A stretch of DNA of 64,000 nt from CAXPZW01 sp964221845 (GTDB lineage: Bacteria; Bacteroidota; Bacteroidia; Flavobacteriales_D; Sanyastnellaceae). Below the pieces are notes generated by a model. The model was not told the origin of the DNA, searched no databases, and worked only from the letters and a program-made list of their open reading frames with translations. The DNA is taken from assembly GCA_964221845.1 (NCBI GenBank), contig CAXPZW010000055.1:108719-172718 (forward strand). Reading direction: 5' to 3'. Positions within the stretch are counted from its first letter, which is position 1. Every line of letters begins with the position of its first letter. The translations under genes were made by a program, and so were the position numbers. This document shows positions 8,071 through 19,507 of this stretch, one piece after another.

Positions 8071-8966
8071 GGAGCTGGGATGGCAAAGGATTGGCCGGCC
8101 AGCAAGAGGTCTGTTTGCACCCCGGAGAGGCCAATGTTTCTGAATTGCTGTTGCGTGGAGGTTGGCGGACGCAGGACCACTACTTGGCTCTCGCCACATA
8201 CTTCGGCGCGGCCGCCACGGACCAGAAGCGCGGTGGCCTCGTCGATGCCTACCCCCCATTTGCCGGGGTGATCGGCCAACGCGCTGAACAGGCGGTTGTA
8301 GCGGCTTCGGGCCACAAAATGTTGGTCCACTACCGCCCAGTCGAGCATGCCCAGGCCGCTGGCATAGATGCCGTTGTCCTTCCACACCTTGTCGTAGGTG
8401 CGTTGGTATTCTTCGCTGAAGTGTTGGTCGCCGGTGATCATGATCTCACTCATCACGGCCGCACCTGCACTGGTACCGCCCACCACCGCGCCGTGCTGGT
8501 ACGCATGGTGAATGGCCTCGGCAATGGGGTTGTCGCGCACCACTTCCATAAAGCGGGACTGATCGCCGCCGGTCATGTAAATGGCTGCGGCATTCTTCAG
8601 GCTGTCGAGCACCGGCTTGTTGACCACATCGGCCAAGGTGAGGTTGAAATGGATGGGGTGGCCGCCCAAGCGCTCAAACTGCGTGGCCGAGTAGTAATAG
8701 GACGTGTCCGGCTCGCTGCTGGACATGGTGAGCACCGCGATGTACGGAGCGCGATCCGGGTCTGCAGCATCCAAAAAGCGTTGCATAAGGCTGTCCGGGC
8801 GGGCGCCACCGCCGATGATAAACAGCGCGCCTTGCGGGCCATCGGCGTGATCCGCGGTCGGCTGGGATTCTGAAATGGGAGGCTCGGAAGAGTCTGGGGA
8901 TGTTGGGGCACACCCTTGGGCCAAAAGCAGGGCACAAACGCCCGCAGCAAGCAGCAGTCGCATCAT
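8067..8966 (-). CDS. Cyanophycinase-family (S51) lipoprotein
   Basis: A 299-residue lipoprotein with signal and lipobox LLLAQGC (C19). The S51 fold follows: 'ALFIIGGGARP', 'IYMTGGDQSRFM', then the nucleophile elbow GGTSAGAAV (S166), and a late 'GVGIDEATAL' as in cyanophycinases. It is predicted to cleave cyanophycin or similar aspartyl dipeptide bonds at the membrane surface. It is the first gene of a two-gene unit with its T9SS paralogue. Two adjacent ATGs exist (8966, 8963). A TAATTTTG box lies 5 nt upstream of the first. The gene diverges from the thioredoxin-fold gene at 9059. Confidence 0.88.
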   Translation of the reverse strand: MMRLLLAAGVCALLLAQGCAPTSPDSSEPPISESQPTADHADGPQGALFIIGGGARPDSLMQRFLDAADPDRAPYIAVLTMSSSEPDTSYYYSATQFERLGGHPIHFNLTLADVVNKPVLDSLKNAAAIYMTGGDQSRFMEVVRDNPIAEAIHHAYQHGAVVGGTSAGAAVMSEIMITGDQHFSEEYQRTYDKVWKDNGIYASGLGMLDWAVVDQHFVARSRYNRLFSALADHPGKWGVGIDEATALLVRGGRAEVCGESQVVVLRPPTSTQQQFRNIGLSGVQTDLLLAGQSFAIPAP

Positions 8967-9023
8967 GCACTCAAAATTATGTAAACGCCTTGTTAAGTGG
9001 GTTTCGGAGCGAAATCGGGGTGT

Positions 9024-9031
9024 TATATTTG
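9024..9031 (+). promoter_or_regulatory. Probable -7 promoter box (TATATTTG)
   Basis: A perfect TAnnTTTG, the Bacteroidota sigma-ABfr -7 consensus, 27 nt upstream of the ATG at 9059. No TTG occurs at the expected 17-23 nt spacing, so only the -7 element is supported. Confidence 0.5.
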
Positions 9032-9058
9032 GGTCCGCTAGAACAAGACACCTTCGAT

Positions 9059-10507
9059 ATGTTGTTGAAACCGCTCTTTTACGCTGCCGCCAGCCTGATG
9101 TTGCTGGGAAGCTGTGACGAGGCGCCTGCTGCCAAAACCACCCAACCGGCTGCCAAGCCAGCCACTCCTGTGCAAGAAACCGCTGCCGCCGCGGCGCCCG
9201 ATTTTGTAAACGGCATCACCGAGGCCAACGCAGGGTCCACCACAGGCCCCATCCACCTGCACGGCAAATTGGACCGCGCGTTGCCTGCTAAAGTGGTCTA
9301 CCTCTACCGCATGGAGGGCAAGGACACCTATGCTTTGGATTCGGCCAACATCGAAAACAACCTCTGGGACTTTGGCACCGCCGATTACCCGGTAGGTCTC
9401 TACACGCTGGCCCTGGGCCCCAACGAAAAGAACGTGGCCACCATCGTGCTCAACCCTGCAGAGAAAGACGTAGAGCTCGGCATCCGCGGCTCGCAACTCG
9501 CCAGTGGACTGTACGCAGTCAACAGCGCCGAAAACACGGCTTGGTTGGCCTACGCCAAAACCGAGCTGAGCACCACCAACGGCATCCGCAGCCTCAAGCG
9601 TCAAATGGGCCAGAGCTCGCTCAAAAGCAAGTTCAAGGAGCAAATCTCCCTCAAGGAGCGTGAGCTGATCGGGGCACAACAAGCCGCCATCCAAGCCAAC
9701 CCCGGCACCTTTGTGGCCAAGCTGTTGACCTGGAAGCAATCACCGTACAAAACAGACAAGTCGCGCTACTGGGACGACATCGACTGGACCGACGAATCCA
9801 TCATCCGCACCCCGGTGATTCCCGACCGCATCCAAGAATACATGCGCGCCTTCTCGGGCGGCACCGACACGGGTTTTATGAACGGCATCGACCTTTTGGC
9901 GGGCAAAGCCTCAGACAACCCCCAGGTCAAAGCATTCGTGCTCTACACCCTGCTTGAAGGTTTCTACTCCTCTAAGAAGGACGCCATGTGCCTCTACATC
10001 TTGGAAGACTACATCTACGGCGACAGCTGCGGTGACACCGACATCGACGCCTACATCGCGCGTAAAGCAGAAGGCGTAGCCAACCTCCAACTCGGCAAGC
10101 AACCTCCCGGCTTCAGCATCGCAGGCCACGACGGCAAAAACGTAGACCTCTACCAAACCGCGCAGCAGAACAAGTACACCCTGGTGATGTTCTGGAGCAG
10201 CTGGTGCCACAAGTGTGAGCAAGAAATCCCCGTGCTGAAGAACGTGTACAACTCGTACAACAGCCAAGGGTTTGAAGTGATTGGTGTTTCCCTGGACATG
10301 GACCGCAACGATTGGCTCGGCGCCATCAACGAACGTCAAATCCCCTGGGCTCAAGTCTGCGAGTTTGCCCAGTACGAAGGCCCCATTGCCAAGGACTACC
10401 GCATCAACGCCACCCCAACCCTGTACCTGCTGGACAACAACCTCAAGATTGTGCTCAAGCCCGAGCGCATCCACGAGGTGCAAGCCTTCCTGCAGCAAAA
10501 CATTTAA
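9059..10507 (+). CDS. Thioredoxin-fold lipoprotein (TlpA/ResA-like)
   Basis: A 482-residue lipoprotein. The signal peptide ends in the lipobox MLLGSC (C19). Residues ~60-160 look like the DUF4369-type N-terminal beta domain found on Bacteroidota thiol-disulfide oxidoreductases. The middle is helical. Residues ~350-482 form an AhpC/TSA-thioredoxin domain with the redox motif W-C-H-K-C (C383, C386) and the cis-proline segment 'NATPTLYLLD'. It is likely a periplasmic thiol-disulfide reductase or isomerase. The start at 9059 gives the lipoprotein signal. An intrinsic terminator follows at 10533. Confidence 0.88.
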   Translation: MLLKPLFYAAASLMLLGSCDEAPAAKTTQPAAKPATPVQETAAAAAPDFVNGITEANAGSTTGPIHLHGKLDRALPAKVVYLYRMEGKDTYALDSANIENNLWDFGTADYPVGLYTLALGPNEKNVATIVLNPAEKDVELGIRGSQLASGLYAVNSAENTAWLAYAKTELSTTNGIRSLKRQMGQSSLKSKFKEQISLKERELIGAQQAAIQANPGTFVAKLLTWKQSPYKTDKSRYWDDIDWTDESIIRTPVIPDRIQEYMRAFSGGTDTGFMNGIDLLAGKASDNPQVKAFVLYTLLEGFYSSKKDAMCLYILEDYIYGDSCGDTDIDAYIARKAEGVANLQLGKQPPGFSIAGHDGKNVDLYQTAQQNKYTLVMFWSSWCHKCEQEIPVLKNVYNSYNSQGFEVIGVSLDMDRNDWLGAINERQIPWAQVCEFAQYEGPIAKDYRINATPTLYLLDNNLKIVLKPERIHEVQAFLQQNI

Positions 10508-10532
10508 TCCACGGTTGATTCTCGGATTTTGG

Positions 10533-10558
10533 AAAGCGCTCCTCGGAGCGCTTTTTTT
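10533..10558 (+). terminator. Intrinsic terminator
   Basis: An inverted repeat AAAGCGCTCC / GGAGCGCTTT with a tight central turn is followed by T residues. It sits 26 nt after the thioredoxin-fold gene and directly in front of the glycerophosphodiesterase gene. The T-run ends 5 nt before that gene's ATG. Confidence 0.85.
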
Positions 10559-10563
10559 GCGAC

Positions 10564-11493
10564 ATGCGATTGCTATTCACCGCAGCTGTGACTGTTTTCT
10601 TGGCCGCCTGCGCCACGGCTCCCGAAGGGGCCACTCCACCTGTGGATGCCGCTCCTATTGAGGTTGAACTCCAAGGCCACCGCGGGTGCCGAGGATTGCT
10701 GCCTGAAAACACCTGGCCGGCGTTTCAACACGCCATGGATTTGGGAGTGACTGCACTGGAAATGGACGTGGTGCTTTCGGCCGACAGTCAGCTGATCGTG
10801 AGCCACGAGCCTTGGATCAATGCGGACATCTGCGCCTGGCCGGACTCCACCACTCAAGATCCTCCTCGTTACAACATCCACACGATGACCGCTGCACAAG
10901 TGTCCGGCTTTGCATGCGGTACCTTCGCTTTCGAGCGGTTTCCAGAACAGCGTCAGGTGGCCACCTTCAAACCGGTGTTCAACGACGTGCTCGATTCGGT
11001 GGTGGCCTACAGCACACAATACGCCTTGGACCTGCCCGGCATCAACGTAGAAATCAAGAGTCGCCCTGCATGGGAACCTCACTTCCAACCCGCCCCCGAG
11101 GTGTATGTGGATGCCTTCCTGCGCAAGCTCGATGCTGCGGCCTACTCGGGACGCGTTACCGTGCAAAGCTTTGACCCGCGCATTTTGATCGCCTTGCACG
11201 CCAAGCGTCCCGAACTCGAGCTGGTCTACCTCACCGAAAACCCGTTGGACTCCCCCGACAAAGCCGTGGAAACCCTGGGCTTCACCCCGGCGGTTTACAG
11301 CCCGGCCTTCCAATGGGTGACTGCGCGGACGCGGGGAGCCTGCACGCGTTTAGGGATGGAACTGGTGGTGTGGACGGTCAATGCGCCCGAAGACATGGAA
11401 AAGCTAGTAGCGCTGGGTGTGGACGGCATCATCACCGATTATCCCAACCGGTTTGTGGCTTTTGCCAACGAGGACGGAATTACCATTCGCTGA
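10564..11493 (+). CDS. Glycerophosphodiester phosphodiesterase lipoprotein
   Basis: A 309-residue lipoprotein (lipobox FLAAC, C16) of the GDPD family, which hydrolyses glycerophosphodiesters to glycerol-3-phosphate and an alcohol. Catalytic motifs are present: HRGCRGLLPENT (HRG...EN) near residue 39, 'LEMDVVLSADSQLIVSHEP' (E-x-D...H) near 60-78, and 'GVDGIITDYP' at the barrel end. The substrate-specific insertion after the first histidine motif is typical of exported GDPDs. The start codon is 5 nt behind the T-run of the preceding terminator. The stop abuts that of the convergent ppx gene without a spacer. Confidence 0.9.
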   Translation: MRLLFTAAVTVFLAACATAPEGATPPVDAAPIEVELQGHRGCRGLLPENTWPAFQHAMDLGVTALEMDVVLSADSQLIVSHEPWINADICAWPDSTTQDPPRYNIHTMTAAQVSGFACGTFAFERFPEQRQVATFKPVFNDVLDSVVAYSTQYALDLPGINVEIKSRPAWEPHFQPAPEVYVDAFLRKLDAAAYSGRVTVQSFDPRILIALHAKRPELELVYLTENPLDSPDKAVETLGFTPAVYSPAFQWVTARTRGACTRLGMELVVWTVNAPEDMEKLVALGVDGIITDYPNRFVAFANEDGITIR

Positions 11494-12384
11494 TCAGCGG
11501 CGCTGGGCTTCCCACTCCTGAAACATGCGAAACACGACCCCGTCTGAGAGGCCCACTTTGGGCACCGACATGTGTTGCACGCCGGCAAAACGCATGAAGT
11601 TGTGGTAGATCTCGGCGGCCGGAATGATGACATCTGCGCGGTCAGGACGCAGCCCGAGTTTGTTGACCCGTTCGGTGTAGGTGTACCCGCTGTAGTAGGT
11701 ATGCATCTCCTCGATTTCCTTGGCAGTGATGGTTTCGCTGGGGCGCTTGCCCACCTCTTTGAAGATCTTGTTGATGTTGCCTCCGGTGCCCACAGCCACC
11801 AAGTCTTCGTAGTCCGAGGCGCCGAGTTCTTGAACCCAATGGCGGGCCTTGACCCACTTCTTCTCGTTGACCTTGCCCTGCAGCATGCGCACGGTGCCAA
11901 TCCCAAAGGACTTGGAATGCACCCGCTTGCCTTTCAAAATTAGGGTCACTTCTGTGGAACCACCGCCTACATCGATGTAGAGGTAGTTGCCGAGTGGGTC
12001 GAGCTTTTGGTTGAGGAAGGTGGACACGATCAGGTCGGCCTCTTCCTCTCCGGTGATGATCTCGATTTCGATGTTGGCACGCTTGAGGATGCGCTTGACC
12101 ACTTCGTCGCCGTTGTCGGCTTCGCGCATGGCGGAGGTGGCCACCGCGCGGTACTGTTCCACGTCGTGCACGTCCATGAGGTACCAAAAGGCCTTCATGG
12201 CGCTTTCCAGGCGTTCGGCGTTGCGCGTGCCAATGCGGGATTTGCTAAACACGTCTGCCCCCAATCGGATGGGAATGCGGAAGAAGGCCACCTTTTCGAT
12301 GGCATAACCGTCGCTGCCGCTGCTGACCTTTTCGATCAACAGGCGCACCGCGTTGGAACCCATGTCTATCGCTGCGAGTTTCAC
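11494..12384 (-). CDS. ppx: Exopolyphosphatase (Ppx/GppA family)
   Basis: A 296-residue ASKHA-fold phosphatase. Its phosphate-binding motifs are 'AAIDMGSNAVRLLI' near the N terminus, 'IDVGGGSTEVTLI' near 139 and 'GTGGNINKI' near 200. It is the short, two-domain Ppx/GppA type that releases phosphate from polyphosphate ends or hydrolyses pppGpp. The start codon is GTG (12384-12382), the only in-frame choice that keeps the first motif complete. It is the last gene of the reverse-strand series valS-ppk1-ppx, 64 nt behind ppk1, which favours the polyphosphatase role. Confidence 0.9.
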   Translation of the reverse strand: MKLAAIDMGSNAVRLLIEKVSSGSDGYAIEKVAFFRIPIRLGADVFSKSRIGTRNAERLESAMKAFWYLMDVHDVEQYRAVATSAMREADNGDEVVKRILKRANIEIEIITGEEEADLIVSTFLNQKLDPLGNYLYIDVGGGSTEVTLILKGKRVHSKSFGIGTVRMLQGKVNEKKWVKARHWVQELGASDYEDLVAVGTGGNINKIFKEVGKRPSETITAKEIEEMHTYYSGYTYTERVNKLGLRPDRADVIIPAAEIYHNFMRFAGVQHMSVPKVGLSDGVVFRMFQEWEAQRR

Positions 12385-12448
12385 GCTGAAAAGCTAGGGA
12401 TGGTGGGACGAGGTGCTGTCATCGGGCGTCTGACTTTTTTCAAGGGGA

Positions 12449-14488
12449 TCACTTCAACTTGTCCGCATACAGGTTGTACACCTCCACTTGGCTGTTGAAG
12501 TGTTGCCCGGGTTTGCCCTTGACGTAGCGGTTGCGCAGCTTCTCGTCCACGTGACGGGCTTTGACGTTGTCCTTGAACTGGGCATTCAAATACTCGGTGA
12601 TCTCCGACTGCACCCGGGTGTCGTACACGGGGGCGGTCACCTCAATACGGTGATCGATGTTGCGGGTCATCCAATCGGCCGAGCTCAGGTAGTACAGCGG
12701 GTCTCCCCCGTTGCAGAACACAAAAATGCGGCTGTGTTCCAAGTAGCGTCCCACAATGCTGATGACGGTGATGTTCTCGCTTTGTCCGGGCACGCCGGGC
12801 ACCAAACTGCACACCCCCCGCACAATCAAGCGCACGCGCACACCAGCGCAGCTGGCCTCGTAAATCTTGCGAATCATGCCCGAGTCTACCAGGTTGTTGA
12901 GCTTGATGGTGATCCACGCCTTTTCCCCAGCCTTGGCCGCACGGATTTCGGCGTTGATCAACGCGGTAAACTTGCGGCGCGTCCCGTAGGGCGAAACCAC
13001 CAAATGGCGGAAGGTCGGGCGCAGGTAATTGCTCTCGAAAAAGTCAAACACCTTCTTGACCTCGTTGGTGATGCGGCGGTCGCAGGTCAGCAGCGAAGTG
13101 TCGGAGTAGATGCGAGCGGTCTTCTCGTGGAAGTTGCCCGTACCCACGTGTGCCACACGGTAGGCCGACTTCTTGTCGCGCAGCGAAATCAAAATGAGCT
13201 TGCTGTGGACCTTGAGCCCGGACACGCCAAAAATCACCTTGATGCCGTTGTCCTGCAGCTTGTTGCTCCACTTGATGTTGTTGCGTTCATCAAAGCGCGC
13301 CTGCAGCTCAATGACCACGGTCACCTTCTTGCCGTTCTTGGCCGCGTTGATCAAGGCGTTCATCACCGAGGAATCCTTGGCCACCCGGTACAGGTTGATG
13401 CGGATGCGCCGCACCTTGGGGTCGATGGCCGCCTCGCGCAGTAAATCCACCACATGGCCAAAGGTTTGGTACGGGTAGTTCAGCAGCACATCGCGCTTTT
13501 TGATCTCGCGGATGATGCTCGTCTTGCCCTTGAGGTCCGGATGCGGAACCGGGGGCTGAGGAGGAAAACAAAGCTCCTTTGTCCCAAAATCCGGGAAACT
13601 CATCAAGTCGCGCTTGTTGTGGTAGCGCCCACCAGGAATCACCTCCCCTGCTTCCATACCGGTCTGGTCCACCAAGAACAGTAAGAACCGCTCGGGGATG
13701 GTTTCGTCGTATACAAAGCGGACGTACTCCCCTTTCTTACGGCGGGCGATGCTCTTGGACATCTTCTCCACGAGCGACTTGGAGATGTCGTCGTCGATGT
13801 CCAACTCCGCGTCGCGTGTGATCTTGAGGGTGTAGGCCTCGGCCAGTGCCGTATTGAACAGGGCAAACAAGCGCTTGAGGCGGAAGCGAATCACATCATC
13901 CACAAACATGACGTGATGCTGCCCCTCGGGGGCGGGCAACTCCACAAAACGCGGCAGCGAATCGGGAATCTCCATGAGGCCGTAGCGCACCTTGCCCGCG
14001 TCGTCTTCGAGGCGCACGGCAAAGTAGATCACGCTGTCCTTCAACTGCGGAAACTTGGCCCGGCCCGACAGCATGATGGGCACCAAACGCGGACGCACCT
14101 GGCTGCGAAAGTACTCGGTCACAAAGTCCTCTTGCTCAGAACTGAGTTCGGTGTGGTCCAGGATGTGGATGCCCTCGGTGGCCATGTCTGCTTCCAAGGC
14201 TTCGTACGCCTCTTCGAACTTGTCTTGTTGACCCAGGACGATGTCATGGATCTGGTCCAGGACGGTGTCCGGATCATCCACCGGGTCGGTCTCGGGGCGC
14301 TTTTTGAGGGCGGCCACACGACGAAGCGACGCCACACGTACCCGGAAAAACTCGTCGAGGTTGTTGGAGAAGATGCCCAAGAAACGCATGCGTTCGATGA
14401 GCGGGTTCCGATTGTCCTCGGCCTCTTGCAGCACGCGTTCGTTGAACGAGAGCCAGCTGATTTCCCGGTTGATGTGGGTGAACTTCAT
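12449..14488 (-). CDS. ppk1: Polyphosphate kinase 1
   Basis: A 679-residue enzyme that reversibly transfers the ATP gamma-phosphate to polyphosphate at the membrane periphery. The N-terminal domain starts with the family signature 'NREISWLSFNERVLQEAED'. The two phospholipase-D-like catalytic halves include 'KVHSKL' (H428, candidate phospho-histidine) and 'GTGNFHEKTARIYSD' (H454). The C-terminal half has 'SADWMTRNIDHRIEV'. Length is close to the E. coli enzyme. It lies 13 nt behind valS and ahead of ppx, so synthesis and degradation enzymes of polyphosphate are probably co-transcribed. Confidence 0.96.
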   Translation of the reverse strand: MKFTHINREISWLSFNERVLQEAEDNRNPLIERMRFLGIFSNNLDEFFRVRVASLRRVAALKKRPETDPVDDPDTVLDQIHDIVLGQQDKFEEAYEALEADMATEGIHILDHTELSSEQEDFVTEYFRSQVRPRLVPIMLSGRAKFPQLKDSVIYFAVRLEDDAGKVRYGLMEIPDSLPRFVELPAPEGQHHVMFVDDVIRFRLKRLFALFNTALAEAYTLKITRDAELDIDDDISKSLVEKMSKSIARRKKGEYVRFVYDETIPERFLLFLVDQTGMEAGEVIPGGRYHNKRDLMSFPDFGTKELCFPPQPPVPHPDLKGKTSIIREIKKRDVLLNYPYQTFGHVVDLLREAAIDPKVRRIRINLYRVAKDSSVMNALINAAKNGKKVTVVIELQARFDERNNIKWSNKLQDNGIKVIFGVSGLKVHSKLILISLRDKKSAYRVAHVGTGNFHEKTARIYSDTSLLTCDRRITNEVKKVFDFFESNYLRPTFRHLVVSPYGTRRKFTALINAEIRAAKAGEKAWITIKLNNLVDSGMIRKIYEASCAGVRVRLIVRGVCSLVPGVPGQSENITVISIVGRYLEHSRIFVFCNGGDPLYYLSSADWMTRNIDHRIEVTAPVYDTRVQSEITEYLNAQFKDNVKARHVDEKLRNRYVKGKPGQHFNSQVEVYNLYADKLK

Positions 14489-14501
14489 AGGCAGGTCAGC
14501 C

Positions 14502-17129
<2,628 letters not shown>

Positions 17130-17156
17130 GCGGAAATGCGGTTTCGATCAAAGGCG

Positions 17157-17164
17157 CAAAGGTA
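17157..17164 (-). promoter_or_regulatory. Probable -7 promoter box of valS
   Basis: The reverse strand reads TACCTTTG, a perfect TAnnTTTG, 27 nt before the valS ATG. No TTG is seen at standard spacing. Confidence 0.45.
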
Positions 17165-17379
17165 ACAATTGCAGCAGGGTAGAATCGGGTAGGTTCAGGA
17201 GAAACTCACCAGGTCCTGCAAACCAAAGTATTGTGTCAATTCTTAGCATTGGCAAGGTCTCCAATTGAGATTGAAAGCATTGATGGCGCGTTGGGAGTCT
17301 TCATTTGCGAACAGCAGGATCAAACCTGACAAGCACACATCTATTTTTAAGATATCTTCGCCCCTTAAATCCCGCACGT

Positions 17380-17928
17380 ATGATTGGTCCTGTAGCTATA
17401 ATGACATTCCTCGTTGTATTGGCAATCGCTCTGATTCCGTACATATTCTATCTCATTACCCTTCAGAATTGCTTGAAAAAAATTCAACCGCACAACCGAA
17501 AAATGGAACCCGGGTTGGTGTGGTTGATGCTCATACCGTTTTTCAACTTGGTATGGAATTTCATTATGGTAGGACACATTGCTGACTCTCTGAGGGATGA
17601 GTTTCGCGAACGCGGCATTCCCTCCCAAGAACAAAGACCTGCCTACGGGATAGGTTTGGCCAATTCCATTTGTTCAGCATGTGGTATTGTTCCAATATTG
17701 AATTACTTGGCTGGGCTAGGCAATCTGGTGCTTTGGATCATCTACTGGGTACAGATTAACAAGTACAGCCAGCAACTGGGACAGCTCACATACGCAGGTG
17801 GGCACCAGCCGCTTGATTCGACTGGCTCGGGGGCATACCAAGCGAGTGTATCTAGCAAAAACCCAAGTTCTTCCCAAGGAACCAACGTCACTTACAATGG
17901 CCCGGCTGCTGACAACGAAGATTTCTAG
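17380..17928 (+). CDS. Small integral membrane protein of unknown function
   Basis: A 182-residue protein with hydrophobic segments at ~5-25, ~45-62, ~88-105 and ~107-125. The Ser/Gly/Asn-rich soluble tail of about 50 residues looks disordered. The central motif 'KMEPGLVWLMLIPFFNLVWNF' and 'YWVQINKYSQQL' recur in uncharacterised Bacteroidota membrane proteins (DUF4328-like layout). I do not recognise a function. The ATG at 17380 is chosen because the first helix follows directly. A near-consensus -7 box (TATCTTCG, 17353-17360) lies 19 nt upstream. The 250-bp region before it holds nothing else recognisable. Confidence 0.65.
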   Translation: MIGPVAIMTFLVVLAIALIPYIFYLITLQNCLKKIQPHNRKMEPGLVWLMLIPFFNLVWNFIMVGHIADSLRDEFRERGIPSQEQRPAYGIGLANSICSACGIVPILNYLAGLGNLVLWIIYWVQINKYSQQLGQLTYAGGHQPLDSTGSGAYQASVSSKNPSSSQGTNVTYNGPAADNEDF

Positions 17929-18044
17929 CGCTTCTGTCGAGCACCTTATCTCCTTGCTAAAAAGCTCAACTTGAGGTTAAAGGGAAGATCCCAACATGGA
18001 GCGGCCAGTACTTTCAGGATGTAAACCACAAAACAGTTTCATCC

Positions 18045-18425
18045 ATGAAATCACTATTGACTCTGGCCGCTATAGTGGTGGCCTCATTGCTAACCGCCCA
18101 AACTCCGGTAAACATTGCTCAAGCGACATTTGAGGCAGAAGTGTATGACTTTGGTGCCATCGACAAAGGCGCACAAGGCACGCATGCGTTCATATTGACC
18201 AATACTGGCGACAGCGCACTGGTGATCTCCAAATGCGAGAAAACCTGCGGATGCACCATTCCAAAATGCAACCCCGCGCCCATCGCCCCTGGCAAATCCA
18301 GCCAAGTGGTGGTGACCTACGACACCGAGCGCGTGGGACCGTTCAACAAAACCGTCAAGGTGCACACCAACGATCCGGACCGTCCGGTGATCCACCTGCG
18401 CATTAAAGGAACTGTGGCTGCTTAA
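18045..18425 (+). CDS. Secreted DUF1573 protein (first of three)
   Basis: A 126-residue exported protein with a signal peptide (residues 1-19) and one DUF1573 immunoglobulin-like domain: 'EVYDFGAIDKG', 'FILTNTGDSALVIS', the cysteine motif CEKTCGCTIPKC, and 'APGKSSQVVVTYDTERVGPF'. The fold is ASPM/MSP-like. The role of the conserved cysteines is unknown. It is the first of three DUF1573-type genes on the same strand (18045, 18557, 19104), which look like a local duplication. The gene starts 116 nt after the membrane-protein gene. Confidence 0.85.
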   Translation: MKSLLTLAAIVVASLLTAQTPVNIAQATFEAEVYDFGAIDKGAQGTHAFILTNTGDSALVISKCEKTCGCTIPKCNPAPIAPGKSSQVVVTYDTERVGPFNKTVKVHTNDPDRPVIHLRIKGTVAA

Positions 18426-18500
18426 CCCCGCCACTGACAAGGGCTGTAGGGCAATTCTGCAACCACAAAATGCGCTGTTATTTTTGTGTTAAAGCAGGCC

Positions 18501-18527
18501 TTGCCCCGCAGCTTGGCTCTACATTTG
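18501..18527 (+). promoter_or_regulatory. Probable promoter of the second DUF1573 gene
   Basis: TTG (18501-18503), a 16-nt spacer and a perfect TACATTTG (18520-18527), 29 nt upstream of the ATG at 18557. The spacer is one nucleotide shorter than the 17-23 nt range described for Flavobacteria. Confidence 0.5.
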
Positions 18528-18556
18528 TTTCACCGATATTCGAGAAAATCAGGACA

Positions 18557-19015
18557 ATGAAAAAAGCAATCCTTTCAGTAGTATTTGTACTGGGCGCGGC
18601 TCTAGCCATGGTCGCTCAGCAAAAAGAGATTTTTAACGGCCCAGCCATCCAGGTAGACAAGGAAGTGCACGATTACGGCACCATCCAAAAGAACGCCGAT
18701 GGCGCCTGTGAGTTCATCGTAACCAACGTAGGTACCGAGCCGCTGGTGATTGAGAAGTGTAAAGGTTCTTGCGGTTGCACCGTTCCTAAGTGCGACAAAG
18801 CTCCTGTACTCCCAGGTGCCACTTCAACCATCACCGTGAAGTACGACACCAAGCGTGTTGGCCCGATCAACAAGTCGGTGACCATCACCTCAAACGCCGT
18901 AAACGAGCCCACCAAGATGATCCGCATCAAGGGCCGCGTTGAAGGCGAGACCGGTACCAACGGTTCTCCCGTGAAGGCTCCCGCCGCTGGCGCGCCTACC
19001 AACGGCAAGAAGTAA
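18557..19015 (+). CDS. Secreted DUF1573 protein (second of three)
   Basis: A 152-residue protein with a signal peptide (MKKAILSVVFVLGAALAMVAQ). Its DUF1573 domain closely parallels the upstream gene: 'EVHDYGTIQKNADG', 'FIVTNVGTEPLVIEKC', CKGSCGCTVPKC and 'VKYDTKRVGPINKSV'. It has an extra C-terminal Gly/Pro/Ala/Lys-rich tail of ~30 residues that may be a flexible linker. It has its own promoter and terminator (19041), so it is probably expressed separately from the first copy. Biochemical role unknown. Confidence 0.86.
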   Translation: MKKAILSVVFVLGAALAMVAQQKEIFNGPAIQVDKEVHDYGTIQKNADGACEFIVTNVGTEPLVIEKCKGSCGCTVPKCDKAPVLPGATSTITVKYDTKRVGPINKSVTITSNAVNEPTKMIRIKGRVEGETGTNGSPVKAPAAGAPTNGKK

Positions 19016-19040
19016 AACTTTCGTCGCGCAGCGACGTATC

Positions 19041-19072
19041 AAAGGGGTCCAAGCTATTTGGGCCCCTTTTTG
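19041..19072 (+). terminator. Intrinsic terminator
   Basis: Stem AAAGGGGTCC / GGGCCCCTTT (one G-U pair) with an 8-9 nt loop and a T run, 25 nt after the second DUF1573 gene. Confidence 0.85.
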
Positions 19073-19103
19073 ATGTCCTGTAATTACGACGAACTGAAAA
19101 ACG

Positions 19104-19490
19104 ATGAGACTGCTTCTAACCGCTCTCAGTCTCGTGCTTGCCGCTGTGCTTTCCGCACAAACAACTACCGCCAAGTTCGACACCAAAATGATCAAGCGTG
19201 ATCCCGTGGAAGAAGGCACCCCCCAAGGGTACCGCTACGGGGTGACCAACACCGGCGATGTGCCACTCTACTTCGACGCTGTAGACGTAACCTGCGAATG
19301 CTACGAAGTGACCCTTCCCTTGCCCCTGATGCCCGGGGAATCGGGCGCCATCATTGTGGTCTTCAACACCGAAGACATGGTGGGTTTCCACCGCGGCGAA
19401 GTCGTGGTGTACGGCAACGTCAAAAAGCCGGTTTCCCTGCAATTCCAAGTGCAGGTATTTGAAGAAGGTGCCGATACCGGCGGCGGCTGA
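19104..19490 (+). CDS. Secreted DUF1573-like protein (third, cysteine motif altered)
   Basis: A 128-residue protein with signal peptide (MRLLLTALSLVLAAVLSAQ) and the same strand order as its two neighbours: 'GVTNTGDVPLYFDAVDVTCECYEVTLP' followed by 'MPGESGAIIVVFNTEDMVGFHRG'. The Cys-Gly-Cys core of the other copies is replaced by C-E-C, and the flanking cysteines are missing, so it is a divergent member. It is followed within 45 nt by the SIMPL-like gene, separated by a perfect inverted repeat. Function unknown. Confidence 0.78.
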   Translation: MRLLLTALSLVLAAVLSAQTTTAKFDTKMIKRDPVEEGTPQGYRYGVTNTGDVPLYFDAVDVTCECYEVTLPLPLMPGESGAIIVVFNTEDMVGFHRGEVVVYGNVKKPVSLQFQVQVFEEGADTGGG

Positions 19491-19507
19491 ACCTGATGAC
19501 AGGTGGT

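Noticed and set aside
9059..10507. Longer start of the thioredoxin-fold gene at 8900
   Set aside because: The extra 53 codons overlap the divergent cyanophycinase gene and remove the lipoprotein signal.
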